Positions 12,172 through 24,835 of a stretch of DNA of 64,000 bases are shown here, one piece after another. Positions within the stretch are counted from its first letter, which is position 1. Every line of letters starts with the position of its first letter. A program made the position numbers and the translations under genes. Location of the stretch: the NCBI RefSeq assembly GCF_017654505.1, contig NC_054549.1, forward strand, positions 22,251,935 to 22,315,934, written 5' to 3'. The notes under the pieces are model-generated. The model did not search any database and was not told where the DNA came from. It saw nothing but the letters and a program-made list of their open reading frames with translations. The stretch comes from Polyodon spathula (lineage: Eukaryota; Chordata; Actinopteri; Acipenseriformes; Polyodontidae).

Positions 12172-12415
12172 AGTGACGTTTCGTAATATAAAGATAAAAA
12201 TTTAATCTATAGATATCAGGAGAAACTCCTGTCGCGACCGACCCCCTTGAGGGCTGGCTTTGGACCCTCCCGTGTGTCTCGGCTTTGTGATGATCCAGTC
12301 CCCCAGAGCTTTGGGTCGTTCCATTACAGATAGTGTAGAAAATTAGGGGGGGGACGGGGAGGGGGGTACTGAATTGTACTGAAGAATGCCCAGGGGAAAA
12401 AGCCTCCCCTCTCCC

Positions 12416-12439
12416 TCCCTCCCTCCCTCCCTCCCTCCG

Positions 12440-12486
<47 letters not shown>
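12416..12486. repeat. (CCCT)n(CT)n tract
   Basis: About 25 bp of CCCT/CCTC repeats and 47 bp of CT, forming an inverted pair with the GA tract 250 bp upstream in the syn1 5' flank. Confidence 0.97.
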
Positions 12487-12489
<3 letters not shown>

Positions 12490-12490
<1 letters not shown>

Positions 12491-13032
12491 AATCATTTGC
12501 AACTAACCAGCAACGTAGGTAGACAGTGAGATAGAAACGGACTAGACTATATTAAAATATACGTGTCGTTACCTTTTTTTATATTTTTTCCCCAAACTTT
12601 TTTCTTTTTTTGCCAAGGAAGTAATATACCTGGGCACTTGGCTGCAGTTTGAAAAATAGGGAAATATTTCAAATATTGAAATATATATTATTATTACTAT
12701 TTTCAAAAAAGCAGGGAGGGAGAAAGAACAAATAGAAAACAGGAAAAGCACTAGAGAAAAAATAAATTGCGACGGAATAACTGACGTTTGGTTGGTGAAG
12801 AATGCGTTTTGAAAAGGGAACGGAGGTGCTTGTATGTTTATAGGTTCTCTGTCTCTCTCTATTTCCTCCAAACCAAAGACAGAATCGTGCCGTGTTTTTG
12901 CTTTCCAGCAAACGAGCAAGGTCGCTGCTCGATTCCTTGTGCGCACCCGACAAGCTAATAATACAGTTCTATTGCACCTTGCATATTCACTGATAACACT
13001 TTTGCGTTAACTTCCTCCGTCCGACCTCAAAA
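12490..13032 (+). promoter_or_regulatory. syn1: syn1 proximal promoter and 5' UTR (approximate)
   Basis: This is the single-copy stretch between a (CT)n tract and the start codon, so it should hold the transcription start and 5' UTR. No clear TATA box is seen, which fits mammalian SYN1 (a TATA-less promoter). A CRE-like half site (TGACGTT) lies near 12780. I looked for a REST/NRSE element, which is present in mammalian SYN1, and did not recognise one here. The transcription start cannot be placed by eye. Confidence 0.4.
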
Positions 13033-13334
13033 ATGAATTACCTCCGTCGACGGCTCTCGGACAGCAGCTTCATGTCCAACCTGCCCAACGGTTACATGAG
13101 TGACTTGCAGCGGCCGGACCCTCCACAGCCCAGCCCGGCAGTGTCGCCCGGGCCCCCAGAGCGCCGTCAGTCGACGAGTCAATCCGCCGGAGCCGGCTTC
13201 TTTTCTTCCATCTCCAACGCTGTCAAGCAGACCACCGCGGCGGCAGCGGCAACGTTGAGCGAAGCTGCTATTGGTGGCACCGGTCCAGCCCGCAGCAAGA
13301 TACTGCTCGCCATCGATGACCAACAGACCGACTG
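13033..13334 (+). CDS. syn1: syn1 coding exon 1 (domains A and B)
   Basis: This exon encodes residues 1 to about 101. Domain A is residues 1-28, with the basic phosphosite RRRLS placing Ser9 in the PKA/CaMKI position conserved in all synapsins. The [12 protein letters not shown] stretch follows. Domain B is Pro/Ser-rich (two SP sites at Ser34 and Ser38, possible proline-directed kinase targets) and ends in [20 protein letters not shown], the synapsin I signature. The C domain begins at [13 protein letters not shown]. The donor is CTG|GTAAGA, splitting the Trp codon after its second base. The start is the first ATG and matches the family N-terminus exactly. B is much shorter than in mammalian synapsin I. 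The exon is GC-rich compared with its surroundings. Confidence 0.97.
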
Positions 13335-14247
13335 GTAAGAGCTTATTTTACGTGCTTTATTTATTATTATAATTAACAACAACAATGATAATAATAATAA
13401 TAACCATTTTAAAAATAAAGCACTGGTTTTATTTTTGGTTGGTTGTTTTCACAAATAAATAAATAAAACTGGTGATTTACAGAGTCGAAACGCTCTGTAT
13501 TAATATTACGACATTTGAAAAATAAAATATATATTCCGTTATCCCTCCCACCCCCACCACCCTTAACGGGGATTATAGTGGAGTCGTCCAGTCTCTGTCC
13601 ACACCTATTGAAAACTATACCATGGGTAAGGATATCAGTTGTACGGCTTTACTGAAATTAGGCAATACCGTATTACTAATTACTGAATTGCGCATCATGT
13701 GGGTCTCGTTTTGTATAAACAGTTGCATGCTATTGATATTCAGATACCTGTTAATCGATGTTTTGCATAATGTTCGATACAGTTGCAGAGGTCAAATACA
13801 GAATTTCACAACCTGCACTACTGCCATTACCAGCAATAGCCAGACTGGAGCTTGTAGATTCATCTCACACGAGCTGATTTCAAAGAGGGGGAGGGGAACG
13901 CCCCTGAGCTACAAAATGCAGTGGGGGAGGTCAAACAAACTGGACCGTCAACAGAGGCCTTTCTGATGAAGTGTACTTGAGAATTTACAGAGGCGTTATA
14001 TTAATAATTCCAAGCATAACCGCGAGACAAAGTACAGACTTAGACATTGAATTATGTTATTTGTGTATGTCATTGACAATCGACCAGGAACTCAAAATAT
14101 GTATTTTTTTATTTTTTAGAAGGCTTAGTGCAAGTGTGTCCAATCGTGGTCCCAAAGGGCTATTCCACTCCAGGTTTAACATGTCACATTAGATGATGAA
14201 CTACTTCAAGGTCTGAATCGTTTAATTTGGAATTTAAAATGAATGGC

Positions 14248-14351
<104 letters not shown>

Positions 14352-14363
14352 ATATATACATAC

Positions 14364-14900
14364 ATCGAGCATCAAAAGAAACTTAGCACTATTATAACAC
14401 ATTTATTTTCGAAAAAAAAGGTATGTAAATGACGGACACTGATGAAATGTTTTTGGTTTCTTTTTAATCATTTCATCATTCATCCTTGCTCATGACACGC
14501 TGGAGTGACTGTGACTGAAGCATAAGCACTTAATCGCCTAATTAGTGATAGAGTTGATTGGACCCTGGATACGGAGTGATTTCAGCTGCTGAATTGCAAG
14601 CTTGAATAAAAGCAATAAAGAAAATCACAGAAAAAAAAAAAAAAAAAAAAACAATATGCCACGTCTGTCAAGAGGGCGGCGCCTTCGTGCGATCGGCCTG
14701 TTGGAGGCAGGACTGGGGCAGCGGACTGTAACACGTCTTCTTGGGTGCTCACAGCCAGCAATTTTAAACCTGGCGAGACGGTATAACCAGACCCACTCTG
14801 TCAATGACAGGCCACCAACCGGGAAACCAAGAGTCGCAACACCTGCCCAAGATCGACAGATCATTCTGCAGCACCTTTGTGATGTCAATTGATAATCAGC
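14364..14900 (+). mobile_element. Tc1/mariner type C, 5' fragment
   Basis: The left terminal repeat begins about 14364 (tcgagcatcaaaagaaactt), followed by a 5' region and the start of a transposase gene; the element stops after the N-terminal domain and runs into a TA/GATA tract at 14956. Confidence 0.75.
14656..14892 (+). pseudogene. Tc1 type C transposase, N-terminal HTH domain only
   Basis: It starts MPRLSRGRRLRAIGLLEAGL and continues through a GCSQPAILNLARRYNQT helix-turn-helix and a RPPTGKPRVATPAQDR linker, about 78 residues. The whole catalytic domain is missing. Confidence 0.8.
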
Positions 14901-14950
14901 ACAATAGAAAGTCACTGCACTTGCTCTAAAACAGTTTGTCATTTTTAGAT

Positions 14951-14955
<5 letters not shown>

Positions 14956-15012
<57 letters not shown>

Positions 15013-15047
15013 TAGATAGATAGACAGATAGATAGATAGATAGATAT
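14956..15047. repeat. (TA)n(GATA)n microsatellite
   Basis: About 54 bp of TA then imperfect GATA/GACA repeats. Confidence 0.95.
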
Positions 15048-15734
15048 AGTACCAGTAGTAAAACTGCCACTTGTGTTGGATTAACTGAAAAAAAAAGAAA
15101 CAGTGCAATTATTTGAAGGTCATTTGTTTTTATTCGGTCAGGGTTCCCAGAATCAGAGTAGACATGAATTAATAATGTAATGAACAAGAAAACTGCTTGC
15201 AGTGTGATACAAAGATGAAAACCATTCATTCTTTTATTAGAAGTGGAATACTATATTTTGCTAAATCAAAAAATATGCCACTGTATAGTAGGAGCTCTGA
15301 GCTGAAAGGGTGTTCCCTCCACTCCATGGCAGCTTGAGGCATGGAGACCAAACTGCTCCCTCCCTTATCCCCCAAGAGATAGGGGGCTTTCTTCACTCCA
15401 GGGCAGGCTTGAGGCATGGAAACTGAACTGCTCCCTCCCTCCCTCGCCCCCCTAAGAGAAAGGGTACTCCCTCCAGTCCAGGTTATCATTATTATGTGAA
15501 GGATATGTACAGTACGGTCCAGACACTGTGTGACAATCACAGTCAATGGCACAGCTGTTGATAATGCCACTGAATAAGTATAGTCTGCTAGAGCCTCACT
15601 AAAAACCCCTACACATCAGAGATTGTTGATACATGCTGCATAATTAATTCTCTCATCCAGCCGAGGAAGCAGGCTGAATATTGATTGGACTTATTTCTGC
15701 AAACTCACTATAACCAGCTTAGAATGCAATCTGC

Positions 15735-16185
15735 CTAAGAACATAAGAACATGAGAAAGTTTACAAACGAGAGGAGGCCATTCGGCCCAGCTTGCTCGTT
15801 TGGTTGTTAGTAGCTTATTGATTCCAGAATCTCATCGAGCAGCTTCTTGAAAGATCCCAGGGTGTCAGCTTCAACAACATTACTGGGGAGTTGGTTCCAG
15901 ACCCTCACAATTCTCTGTGTAAAAAAGTGCCTCCTGTTTTCTGTTCTGAATGCCCCTTTATCTAATCTCCATTTGTGACCCCTGGTCCTTGTTTCTTTTT
16001 TCAGGTTGAAAATGTCGTCTACAAATTTAGCAAGTTTGAGTACTATACCAGAATCTAAATCATTACTGTAGATTAGGAATAGCAGAGGACCTAATACTGA
16101 TCCCTGTGGTGCTCCACTGGTTACCTCACTCCATTTTGAGTTTGTCTGGAGAATCCTAAGTGCCAGGACTGACCAGCCTTCCACA
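15735..16185 (-). mobile_element. CR1-like LINE fragment with internal deletion
   Basis: The minus strand has an open frame with the RT block GAPQGSVLGPLLFLIYSNDL and a catalytic-box remnant (KFVDD, normally FADD), fused directly to the RT C-terminal end (FFTQRIVRVWNQLPSNVV, ending near 15807). The thumb region between is missing. The 5' edge at 15735 is the typical aagaacataagaac end of this repeat. Confidence 0.8.
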
Positions 16186-16289
16186 TTCCATTCAAATCTT
16201 GTGACATTTTAGCCTTTCAACTCGTAGAGTAGGTTTGGCTGGCAGAGTTGAAAGGTCACAGTGTCACGTGATTTAAACGGAATGTGGAG

Positions 16290-16495
16290 AGTTGTTCCAG
16301 TTCCTGCAGACAAGCTCAGGTCCAGGTAAAGGCAGATTCTGCAACCCTGAGCCTTAACTTCCTTGTTCTGCGTCTTTGGGGCGAGACGTTGTTGTAAGTG
16401 ACTCTGCAGCTGATGCATAGTTCACACACCCTAGTCTCTGTAAGTCGCCTTGGATAAAGGCGTCTGCTAAACAAACAATAATAATGATTATAAGT
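16290..16495 (+). mobile_element. SINE, 3' part
   Basis: It holds gtaagtgactctgcagctga and the tail gtcgccttggataaaggcgt followed by an AT-rich simple run. The same middle block occurs in the SINEs at 28053, 34828 and 58480. The tRNA head is missing. Confidence 0.65.
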
Positions 16496-18323
16496 TGCAC
16501 TATGTTTTAAAGAAGGAAAATTCAGTTTACCTACCAGAGCATGGGAGAGAAACTCTTAGATGTAGTCCATGATAAATGGAATCAAATTGGCTTATCAATT
16601 TTTTCCATTTGGTACCTTTCTGCATATATCTGTAGATCCGCTCAGCTGATTGTCATGAAACTTGGCATTAACATTTTGTAGCATAAGTTATTGATTTCGT
16701 GGTCAAAGACCCAATCCCACCCACCCACCCCAGAGTACGACTGGGCATACATAAATAACTTTATGATTACAGGGTGTGGGGTGGGGGGGGGTCTGTCTAT
16801 CTGTCTGTTTTCCCATCCGAACGTATGTATTTACAATAATAATGTCAGCAACACCCATCCCCCATCGCCACGACAGACAGATAGACAGACACCACCCTAT
16901 ATCACCAGAATCTGATACTCTCAAAAACTATGTTAATATCAAGTTTCATGACAGCTGTATAAGCCCTTCTCAAGAGATATGGAAATATATAGGGAAGTCT
17001 ACACATTTTTGAACAAGAGTGCTCTCAATGCATTATACAACGCAGGTTGCTTTTACAGTATATAGCGCTCTTTAAGCAGAGCATCCCGGGATGCTGTACA
17101 ATATCAAAAGAGCCACTGGCCGCTCAATCCAGCTCAGAAACATCCTGAAACAAATCTGTTTTTAAAATTGATTTAAAAGATTCGACTGTGCCAGCATTAT
17201 TGATAAGACTCGGGACGGAGTTCCAAAGGCAGGCAGCCTAACAACTGAAGCTTTTTCACAACTAGAAACTACCAAGGCATTCGCTGATCTCAAGGCAGGA
17301 CTAGGAGCATAATGTTCCAACAATTCCTGTAAATATTAAAACCCAAAACCATGAAAGGCCTTATAAGCAGTGAGCAAATCCCAAAATGCAGCTAAGAACC
17401 AGGGTCATGTGTTGTGTGAATGATGTGTGTCAGTAAGCATTCTGGCTGAACCGATGTAATTTAGAAGAAAAAAAAAAAAACAGACAGGCCAGCAAACAAA
17501 GCATTAGATAATCTAACTAAGAAATTACAAAAGCATGACGCAGCATGTCAGCACCTGTCCGATATCCCACGGGGAAACCGGTCGCTGGTCACGCCATTGC
17601 TTTGCATACAGAACCTTTTGTAGTGTCACTTGGCAAAAAAAAAAGAAAAGTTTTCTCCGACTACCGCGTTGCAGAAGCGAATCTCTGAGTCAGGCAATGC
17701 TGGTGGAGGACGTGACCAAGCCACTCTCTCATTGCGTCTCCTCTCTCCTCCCCCCTTCCCCTGCTATGTCACAACCGATTGCTGCAGGCACCGACACAGT
17801 GTAACCGAGCAGCAGACAATCAGGATTGAAAAAAAAAAAAAAATTACAGAGAGAGTGGTGAAATGCAGCCACCATGAATACTGATAAGACTGTATAACTT
17901 CCATTCGGTCAGTGCAGGTTAGATCCTTATAAAAGCAGAATTCCAACAACTTATTCACTGAACCGGTCGGAAATTAGCTAATTCTAATTAGCTTACAAAA
18001 GCTTACAAACAGTGGCAGGCAAGAGATCTGGTTGCGCAAGATATTTATTCTATTGAGAACAGCTGAAGGTGTTTACTGGTGGCAGGGATAGAGAGAGAGA
18101 GAGAGAAGAAAACATGCTGAAATAATTTAGTTTTAAATTAAAATAAGATTGTATTATCTACGAGTCCTACAACAGTGTGAAGCCTACAATGCGTCAGATT
18201 AGTTTGTACTGTATTGCATGTACAAACACATTAATGTTATTTCAATATACCCTATTATGTATTAGGCTATTTTTTTTCTTTACCAGAAAACTAATCAATT
18301 GAAAATTAATTAATTAATGGTGC

Positions 18324-18327
<4 letters not shown>

Positions 18328-18400
<73 letters not shown>
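18328..18400. repeat. (TA)n microsatellite
   Basis: About 72 bp of TA. Confidence 0.97.
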
Positions 18401-18405
<5 letters not shown>

Positions 18406-18414
18406 AATTAAAAG

Positions 18415-18540
18415 TCAGCGCCATCTAGGCACTTTGCAAAGCTTCCTTTATTTTTGCTGGTGATACACTAGCTGTGCACTGGATGGCGCTGGTGCATACC
18501 AATATAAAGATACTTTGGCTTATCTAGCCTACATTACACA
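18415..18540. mobile_element. Short inverted-repeat element (catctag family), copy 1
   Basis: The left end gtcagcgccatctagg and right end ctggatggcgctggtgc are inverted. Copies: 41568-41695 (same orientation) and 57567-57705 (reverse). About 125 bp, no coding sequence. Confidence 0.65.
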
Positions 18541-18949
18541 GGTCACTAGCAGGCAGCTAGAACTAGACTTAACAAAAAGAAAACAAAGTATTTTAGTATG
18601 TATTAGTAGGTATTCCAAAAATGATCAAATGTCAAATTTACATATTTCATGGTAAGTGAGACAATGAAATATTCAAATTACTAATCACCCTTGGTATTGA
18701 GTCCTTCACTTTTGCTGGAACAGGACTAATACTAATTACAGTAATGGTGACAGTCACTGCTTGTCCCTGCAGCCTTAAATCACTTTACAAAGGGGAGAAA
18801 TCTCTCCTCCCCCCTACTTTCAAGAGGAAGTGCTGCCATCAGCAAGCAATTAATCACAACTGTCTTCAGAACAAGGGCAAAACCAACGTGTGTATGTGGG
18901 GGGGGGGGAGACAGTAAATCAAAAACTCAATCCACAACTATGAAAAACA

Positions 18950-19280
18950 GACACATTATTCCATAGTGCTACACAAGGTAATTTACTGCGTTTGTAGAAC
19001 TTTGTCAAGTCGGGTCTTAAAGGATCCCAGTGATTCAGCATCAACAACATGACTAGGTAACCCATTCCATCCCCTCCCCACTCTCTGTGTGAAGAAGTGT
19101 CTCCTTCAGCAACATGACTAGGTAACCCATTCCATCCCCTCTCCACTCTCTGTGTGAAGAAGTGTCTCCTTCAGCAACATGACTAGGTAACCCATTCCAT
19201 CCCCTCTCCACTCTCTGTGTGAAGAAGTGTCTCCTTCAGCAACATGACTAGGTAACCCAATCCATCCCCTCGCCACTCCT
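18950..19280 (-). mobile_element. CR1-like LINE 3' fragment, minus strand
   Basis: The minus strand reads through the RPDLTKFYK-type 3' end, then into the 65-bp tandem array. Same LINE region as at 4500-5570. Confidence 0.75.
19048..19280 (-). repeat. 65-bp CR1-derived tandem array, about 3.5 units
   Basis: Units (catgactagg) start at 19048, 19113, 19178 and 19243, exactly 65 bp apart. Unit and junction sequence are the reverse complement of the array at 4546-4945. Confidence 0.95.
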
Positions 19281-19539
19281 GAGTCTGTCATCACTTAATT
19301 TCCAACTGTGTCAATTTAGGATTTTAAAAAGACTTCAATCAAGTTCAATTCTTTGATCTATGCAGGATACATTTAATAACCTCAATCCTCACAACTCATT
19401 CCTTTAAGTCCTTACACTGGTTCGTTGGAAATGTAGAGAATATATTATTAATCTCTACAGCTGACCTCTTCGGAAACATCACCTCCTCAGTAATGCAAAT
19501 GAATCTGTACAGTTGGACTGGGCCATAGTTTCAAATCAG

Positions 19540-20050
19540 TTGTGGATATGATAAGGTTGTATAATGCACTGGTGAGACCGCACTTGGAACACTGTGTTCA
19601 GTTCTGGTCACGACGGCACCAAAGAGACAGTGTGACCCTGGAGAGAGTCCAGAGAAGAGCAACCAGACTAATCCCAGGAGGGCTTAAAGGAATGAGCTAC
19701 GAAGAGAAGCTGAAAGAACTGAATCTATTTAACCTGGAACAAAGGGAATTGACTGAATTCTTTAATATCTTAAAAGGAGTTGACGAAGGTAACCCTAACC
19801 AATACTTGAAGTGCAGCACAGAAACCAGAACCAGAGGACACAGAGCTGGAAATTAAGTGGAGACAGACTCTGGACAGAGGGAAGGAGACACCTCTTCACA
19901 CAGAGAGTGGTGAGGGGATGGAATGAGTTACCTAGTCACGTTGATGCTGAATCACTGGGTTCCTTTAAGACCTAACTCTAATTTTTTAGACCTATCAGCT
20001 ACTGGAAACCGGATGAGCTGTGAAGAGCTGAATGGCCTCCTGTCGTTCGT
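19540..20050 (+). pseudogene. CR1-like LINE reverse transcriptase, C-terminal end
   Basis: Begins MIRLYNALVRPHLEHCVQFW, then ERVQRRATRLIPGGLKGMSY, ending with an RTRGH block; stops follow before the fragment ends in the gaactggc-type 3' region. Only about 140 codons of the ORF2 end are present. The 65-bp segment amplified elsewhere is single-copy here (around 19890-19955). Confidence 0.85.
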
Positions 20051-20129
20051 GGATGATGTTCTGTTGTTTATTGAGGCTGGATGTTACTGACTCACTGATT
20101 TAGTTTTTGTGGATGAGTCCAGAATTATT

Positions 20130-20400
20130 CGCTCAAAAAAAACAATCAGTCAGCTTAATACTAACACTTTATTAAAACATGAAAATCAACAAGGAATGTG
20201 AAAAGGCATCTCATGCATAATTATCAATTTTGAGTATGACAGAGTGTGCAGTCCTCATTCCTCTATCCAAGCCTTTTTATACCCAAACTGAAGTGACATC
20301 ATTCTTTAACAAGCCCTTCTTTTGTAACTGTTTTCCAATGTAACTTGGTACCATCTTAGTCCTTCTAGTAACAATTCATGCATTTGACACACACACACAC
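20130..20400 (-). mobile_element. Possible LTR fragment, minus orientation
   Basis: On the minus strand a TATA-like GTATAAAAAGGC lies near 20275 and AATAAAG near 20170. No ends, target duplication or coding sequence were found; weak. Confidence 0.25.
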
Positions 20401-20429
20401 ACACACAGCTGTTAAAATAATCAAATCTC

Positions 20430-20710
20430 TTCAGCCCAGAAAAAATAAGAAAAATATGGGACTTGATTGGAGTCTTTCAAATCATAAATGGTCTAGATAA
20501 AGTGAACCCAAGACACAACTTCAAATTAAACAGAGAAGAACACAAGGGCAGAAATGGAAGCTGAGTAGAGTCTAGAACAGAAGACAGGAAGCACTTTTTT
20601 ACACAGAGTTATAAATGCATGGAATAGCAGACCAGGTGAAGTAGTAGGATCTAAAACACTGGGAGCATTTAAAAAAAGATTCTGTGCTTTTAAGTTAGTT
20701 TTCTCCTCCA
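20430..20710 (+). mobile_element. CR1/L2-like LINE 3' fragment, second type
   Basis: It resembles the RT end of CR1-like elements (an aatggtctagataaagtgaa block and a ttttttacacagag block) with many stops; diverged from the 19540 copy. Confidence 0.6.
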
Positions 20711-21486
20711 GTAGGGGAGAATGGTGCGCTAACAAGAGATGAGCCAGATGGCATTTTCTCATTTCCAAACCTTTCTCTTTTCATAATAAGATATGTTGCT
20801 TCCAACGCAAAGTCATCCTCCATATAACACACAGAAATATCACTATCTTCCACCAGCTTGCCTTTACATTGAGAACTCACACAATTCAAATAGGAGGAAA
20901 AGAAAATGCACAGGCTGCCATAGCAACACACCAAACAAAAACAGGAAAATATTACAAAATATTTTTTATTCTAAACATCATTTCTTTACAAAGGACAAGG
21001 TGACCCAATTAACTCTGGATGAGAATAGCACGCACCTGATTAAAAAGGGCTTTGTGCAAGACCATTAAAATCTCTCAGCTCGTGACATTTACAGCCTTTT
21101 ATTTTGCCGAGATGAAAAGATGGATTGTCAGCAAAAGAAAATATCTTGCTCCGGGCTGTACTTACATGCCTAATACCATTTGGAAGTGACTTTGATTTAA
21201 ACCAGCTGGCTTGGACCTCTCCCTGACTCCCTGCTTCGCTGGGCTTAAATGCACACTTGATTTTAATTTCCTTGTATTGCATGGAGTTCTGAATAACAGC
21301 CACTAGTTTGACTGATAAAATACACAGTGGAATTTTCTAACCTTATAAAATGTTATTAAACTTCTTGGAAAATCATAATGCATTTCAGCACAGAACTAGG
21401 AGTGCATTGGACATCGGACATTGGACAATTATCTTGCCAATGTGGTGAGGCTACTATATAAACAAACACAATGCTTGCACACATCA

Positions 21487-21647
21487 AGGGATGGAAATAA
21501 CACTCCTGTTGCTTAGCAGTTTCACCCATTCCCCAGGTCAGCTTGATTGATTAGTCCAAGTGTGTATAGGTAACAAGCTCAGGTATGTCTTATTAAACTC
21601 ATAGTAAAACCAACTGCTATGCAACGGGAATCTTATTTCGTTCCCAT
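21487..21647. mobile_element. M170 MITE, copy 2
   Basis: The left end agggatggaaataacactcc is inverted relative to the right end gcaacgggaatcttatttcg. About 161 bp. Confidence 0.85.
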
Positions 21648-22456
21648 TTGTATTGTCCAAAGAAGAAATGTGTGGGGCATTTACTGTTCGTCATTCTACC
21701 CAAAATGTTGCATTAGTGACGCAAAAATGAATACCATTAATACCACTTTCTGGAGCATTTTTATCTGGCTAAGTCTAAATGTAACAGTTCATTTTGCAAA
21801 TACAGCCCTTCAAATATTTTTATGAAGCCTCAATAGAAAATAAGAATTCGAAGCCTAAAAATGATCCATTTCTTGGTGTTTTTTCCTCCCCTCAGTGATA
21901 ATAAAGTGGCTCCATTTTCATAGCTGGCGTGACATTTCCCTGCTCTGATTACAGGAACACGTCTTGCTTGACTGGAAATATATGTTGTATCTACGGCTGT
22001 CATTTTACACCTCTGAAAGACTAACAACTTTTTGAAAGGTAGAATGTCGGTTTAGAATGTATAAAAGCACATGCATGCAGCTTATTTCAAAGAGAAATGA
22101 ACTTGGTACTTTGGTTAAAAAGAGAGACAATTGTGGAAATATACCGTAGAGTAGCTCCATTCGTTGTTAATTTCTGTACAGTGCAGAAGCAGATAGCTTG
22201 AGATTCAATTTTTGCTGTAGAATGTGTTTTTTTTTTTTTCAAAACTCTGCTTTTAAAAGCTTACAGTGTACCATTTAAATGACTTTTTTAGTGGAGATTG
22301 TACTGTAACAGAAGGACAATGCAAACGGTGTGCTCAACAAGGCACTTTAGGGCAGTCTGACGTGGTCTGCACGGGCCGTGTGAGAAGCCTGTTGTTGCCT
22401 ATGATTATACAGGAGTTGTGCATAGATGAGGTGGATGGGTGTAGGTTAGAATGCGC

Positions 22457-22457
<1 letters not shown>

Positions 22458-22516
<59 letters not shown>
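22458..22516. repeat. (GA)n microsatellite
   Basis: About 58 bp of GA. Confidence 0.97.
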
Positions 22517-22518
<2 letters not shown>

Positions 22519-23028
22519 CACCCCTAATAGCAACCGTGAATACATAAATTGCGCTTGTTCAGTATTAAATGATTATTATGATAATTAAAAGTACTACATA
22601 TTACACACAGGACGGGTGGCATGCTCGTGTCTGTATGTATAATATGTACACAAATAGACATCAAGGACAAGGGTGTTACATCCATCACCTCTGCTGTATA
22701 TTTTGCAAATGGCTCTCTCTCTCACTCCCCTGCAGCTTAGCCTGTCCCCTCCATCTATCGTCACGTTGCCATGGACACAATTGCCGAGCTGTGAGCCTCT
22801 TTTTGGCTCCCAGTGGGGGCTTTTGGAAGCTTTAAGGTGGAATTGAAGGATTTCGCCATCCGACCGATTCTTAAGGTGGAAATTTAAAATGAACTGTTCA
22901 GACACACACACATACAAAACGAGTTTTGTAGTGTTTTGATTTTGAAAGGGTTTTAGTTGATTTCTTTATATTATAAGGCACAGGTTTTTATGTATTCACA
23001 ATCTTGATTTTGAGCTTATTTGAACAGG

Positions 23029-23075
23029 GATGGAAATAAGACTCCCATTACAAACCAGTTTGATTCATTTCTCCT
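23029..23075. mobile_element. M170 MITE, left-end remnant
   Basis: Only agggatggaaataagactcc and about 25 following bases match the family; the right end is absent. Confidence 0.6.
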
Positions 23076-23264
23076 ACTGTGTCTTGCCTTCACCTGCCCT
23101 TCGAATCACATTACTGAACCCTAGGCTCATGCACTATTGTGCTACTAATATGTCGTTGTAGATATACTTGTTGCATCCTAGTTCATATTTTATTCTAGCA
23201 GTATTATTTACACACTGTAAACTACACTGCATTTAAGTACAAATTTTGCATTGCAACCCTGCAC

Positions 23265-23465
23265 TGTTATTTAAAATCTATTCTCTTAGCTCTTATTAGC
23301 TTTTTTTTTTTTTTTAGCATTATCACTGTCCTACCTTTAAAGGAGTGCTGACCATCTTTAAAATCCATTCTCTCACCTCTTATTAGCTTTATTAACAGTA
23401 TCACTGGTCCCTCCCTTTAAAAGAGCGCTGACCATCTTTAAAATATAATAACTTCACTAACATAA
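23265..23465 (+). repeat. About 95-bp tandem repeat, 2 units
   Basis: Blocks gctgaccatctttaaaat and ctcttattagctt recur twice; a poly(T) run expands the first unit. Diverged units. Confidence 0.7.
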
Positions 23466-24529
23466 TCACTGGTCACCTTTTTCAAATTATCTTCAACAGA
23501 AAAAAAAAGAAGTTCGCTAGTACCCGTGGTTAATATTTTGCTATCCATTAACGAAAAAAAAAACATGTTTTATAACAAGAGACAAGGGTTTTAATGAGGT
23601 GTTGAAAGCTCTAATTTACTTCTGTCTGTGTTTGATAAATACGAGAGTGTCATAATGGTTTAATGAAATGGATCCTTTTTCATCTATATTTAATGCGGGA
23701 GAGAAATATTCAATACTAAAAGTCATATTTAATTTGGGGATGTTGGTACAACTTTTACTGTGGGGCACTCCATCAATCTGATAATCCAGCACTGTTATTA
23801 AAATTAATCTGAGCTACCATGTGTAAGGCATGGATTACTCACCCACCAGGAGATTGTGAGCGGTGTTCATTCATGCAGCAATACACGCCTTATACATGTG
23901 ATCATGTGTTACAAAAGAACATGGAATGAACACGGGTAATTAAATCCACATGAATTAACAGGGGCTGAATTCAAAACGACTTCAGAACTCAGAGGAAGTG
24001 CATTCAGGTGTTATTCCTGCGGGATTCAACTGGAAATCATTAGGACATTGCGGCCTTTATTTTGTTATTGCAATAACCACTCTGGAAGTTGCTGGTCAAC
24101 TCTGGAGATATAAACACTTAATACCAGGGGTTAGGAGTTCAGCTGGTCTCTGGGGTTGCGAATCAATTACAGCACAGCCGAAAAACACAGACAACGCAGA
24201 GGCAAGCTGAATCTCAATGAGTTGTCTAGATTAAGAGGATCGCAGCCCGTCCCTTGGCTCAGCAGCAGAAAGCAAGCTGTTCTGCGGCATGTTTGACAAA
24301 GGGATTTGATCTGCCTGGGTCGAAGTGGGGAAAGTGGTGGCAAGGCTCCAACCGTGGAATGGATGCCAGCAACATCCACACCCCCCTCATCTCCACGGCG
24401 GCAAATTAGAATTGATGAAAGTAATAAATGGAAATGCGATTGATGTTCTAGTGATACGGTTTTGCCCCTTGATTGGCATCCATCGTGATCAAAGTTGAGA
24501 TATTTGGGAAACCGATCCCAGAGGAAGCC

Positions 24530-24835
24530 CCCAATAATGGGTCCCCCCCCGTCGCTTGCTTTAAATCAACCCTCAAGACCCACCTGTTCTCTCTTGCTCT
24601 CCATGCTCTTTAAGCCTGATATCGGCTGTTAGCTGCTGTGTTGCTGCTGCTTCATGTATTGTGCTACTATCATGTATTCTGCACTTCCCACTGTATTTAA
24701 TGTATTATGCATCTTTTTTTTTTTTTACTATATATCATGTATTATGCATTTCTCTGTATTTGAGGTATTATGGATTTTCTTCTTGTTACTGCATCTTGTA
24801 AAGCGCTTTGTGATGATGGTCATAGGTAAAAATAT
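24530..24835 (+). mobile_element. LINE 3' end (L2/Rex-like tail)
   Basis: The stretch from caagacccacctgttctctc to cttgtaaagcgctttgtgat resembles the 3' end and tail of L2/Rex-type LINEs; degenerate. Confidence 0.5.

Noticed and set aside
12170..12502. 110-codon antisense frame with Arg-Glu repeats
   Set aside because: It is generated by the CT tract upstream of syn1.
1..13032. Neighbouring gene expected from mammalian synteny (CFP or ELK1 side)
   Set aside because: I searched the frames for properdin thrombospondin repeats and ETS-domain motifs and saw none; the stretch is repeats and unassigned sequence.
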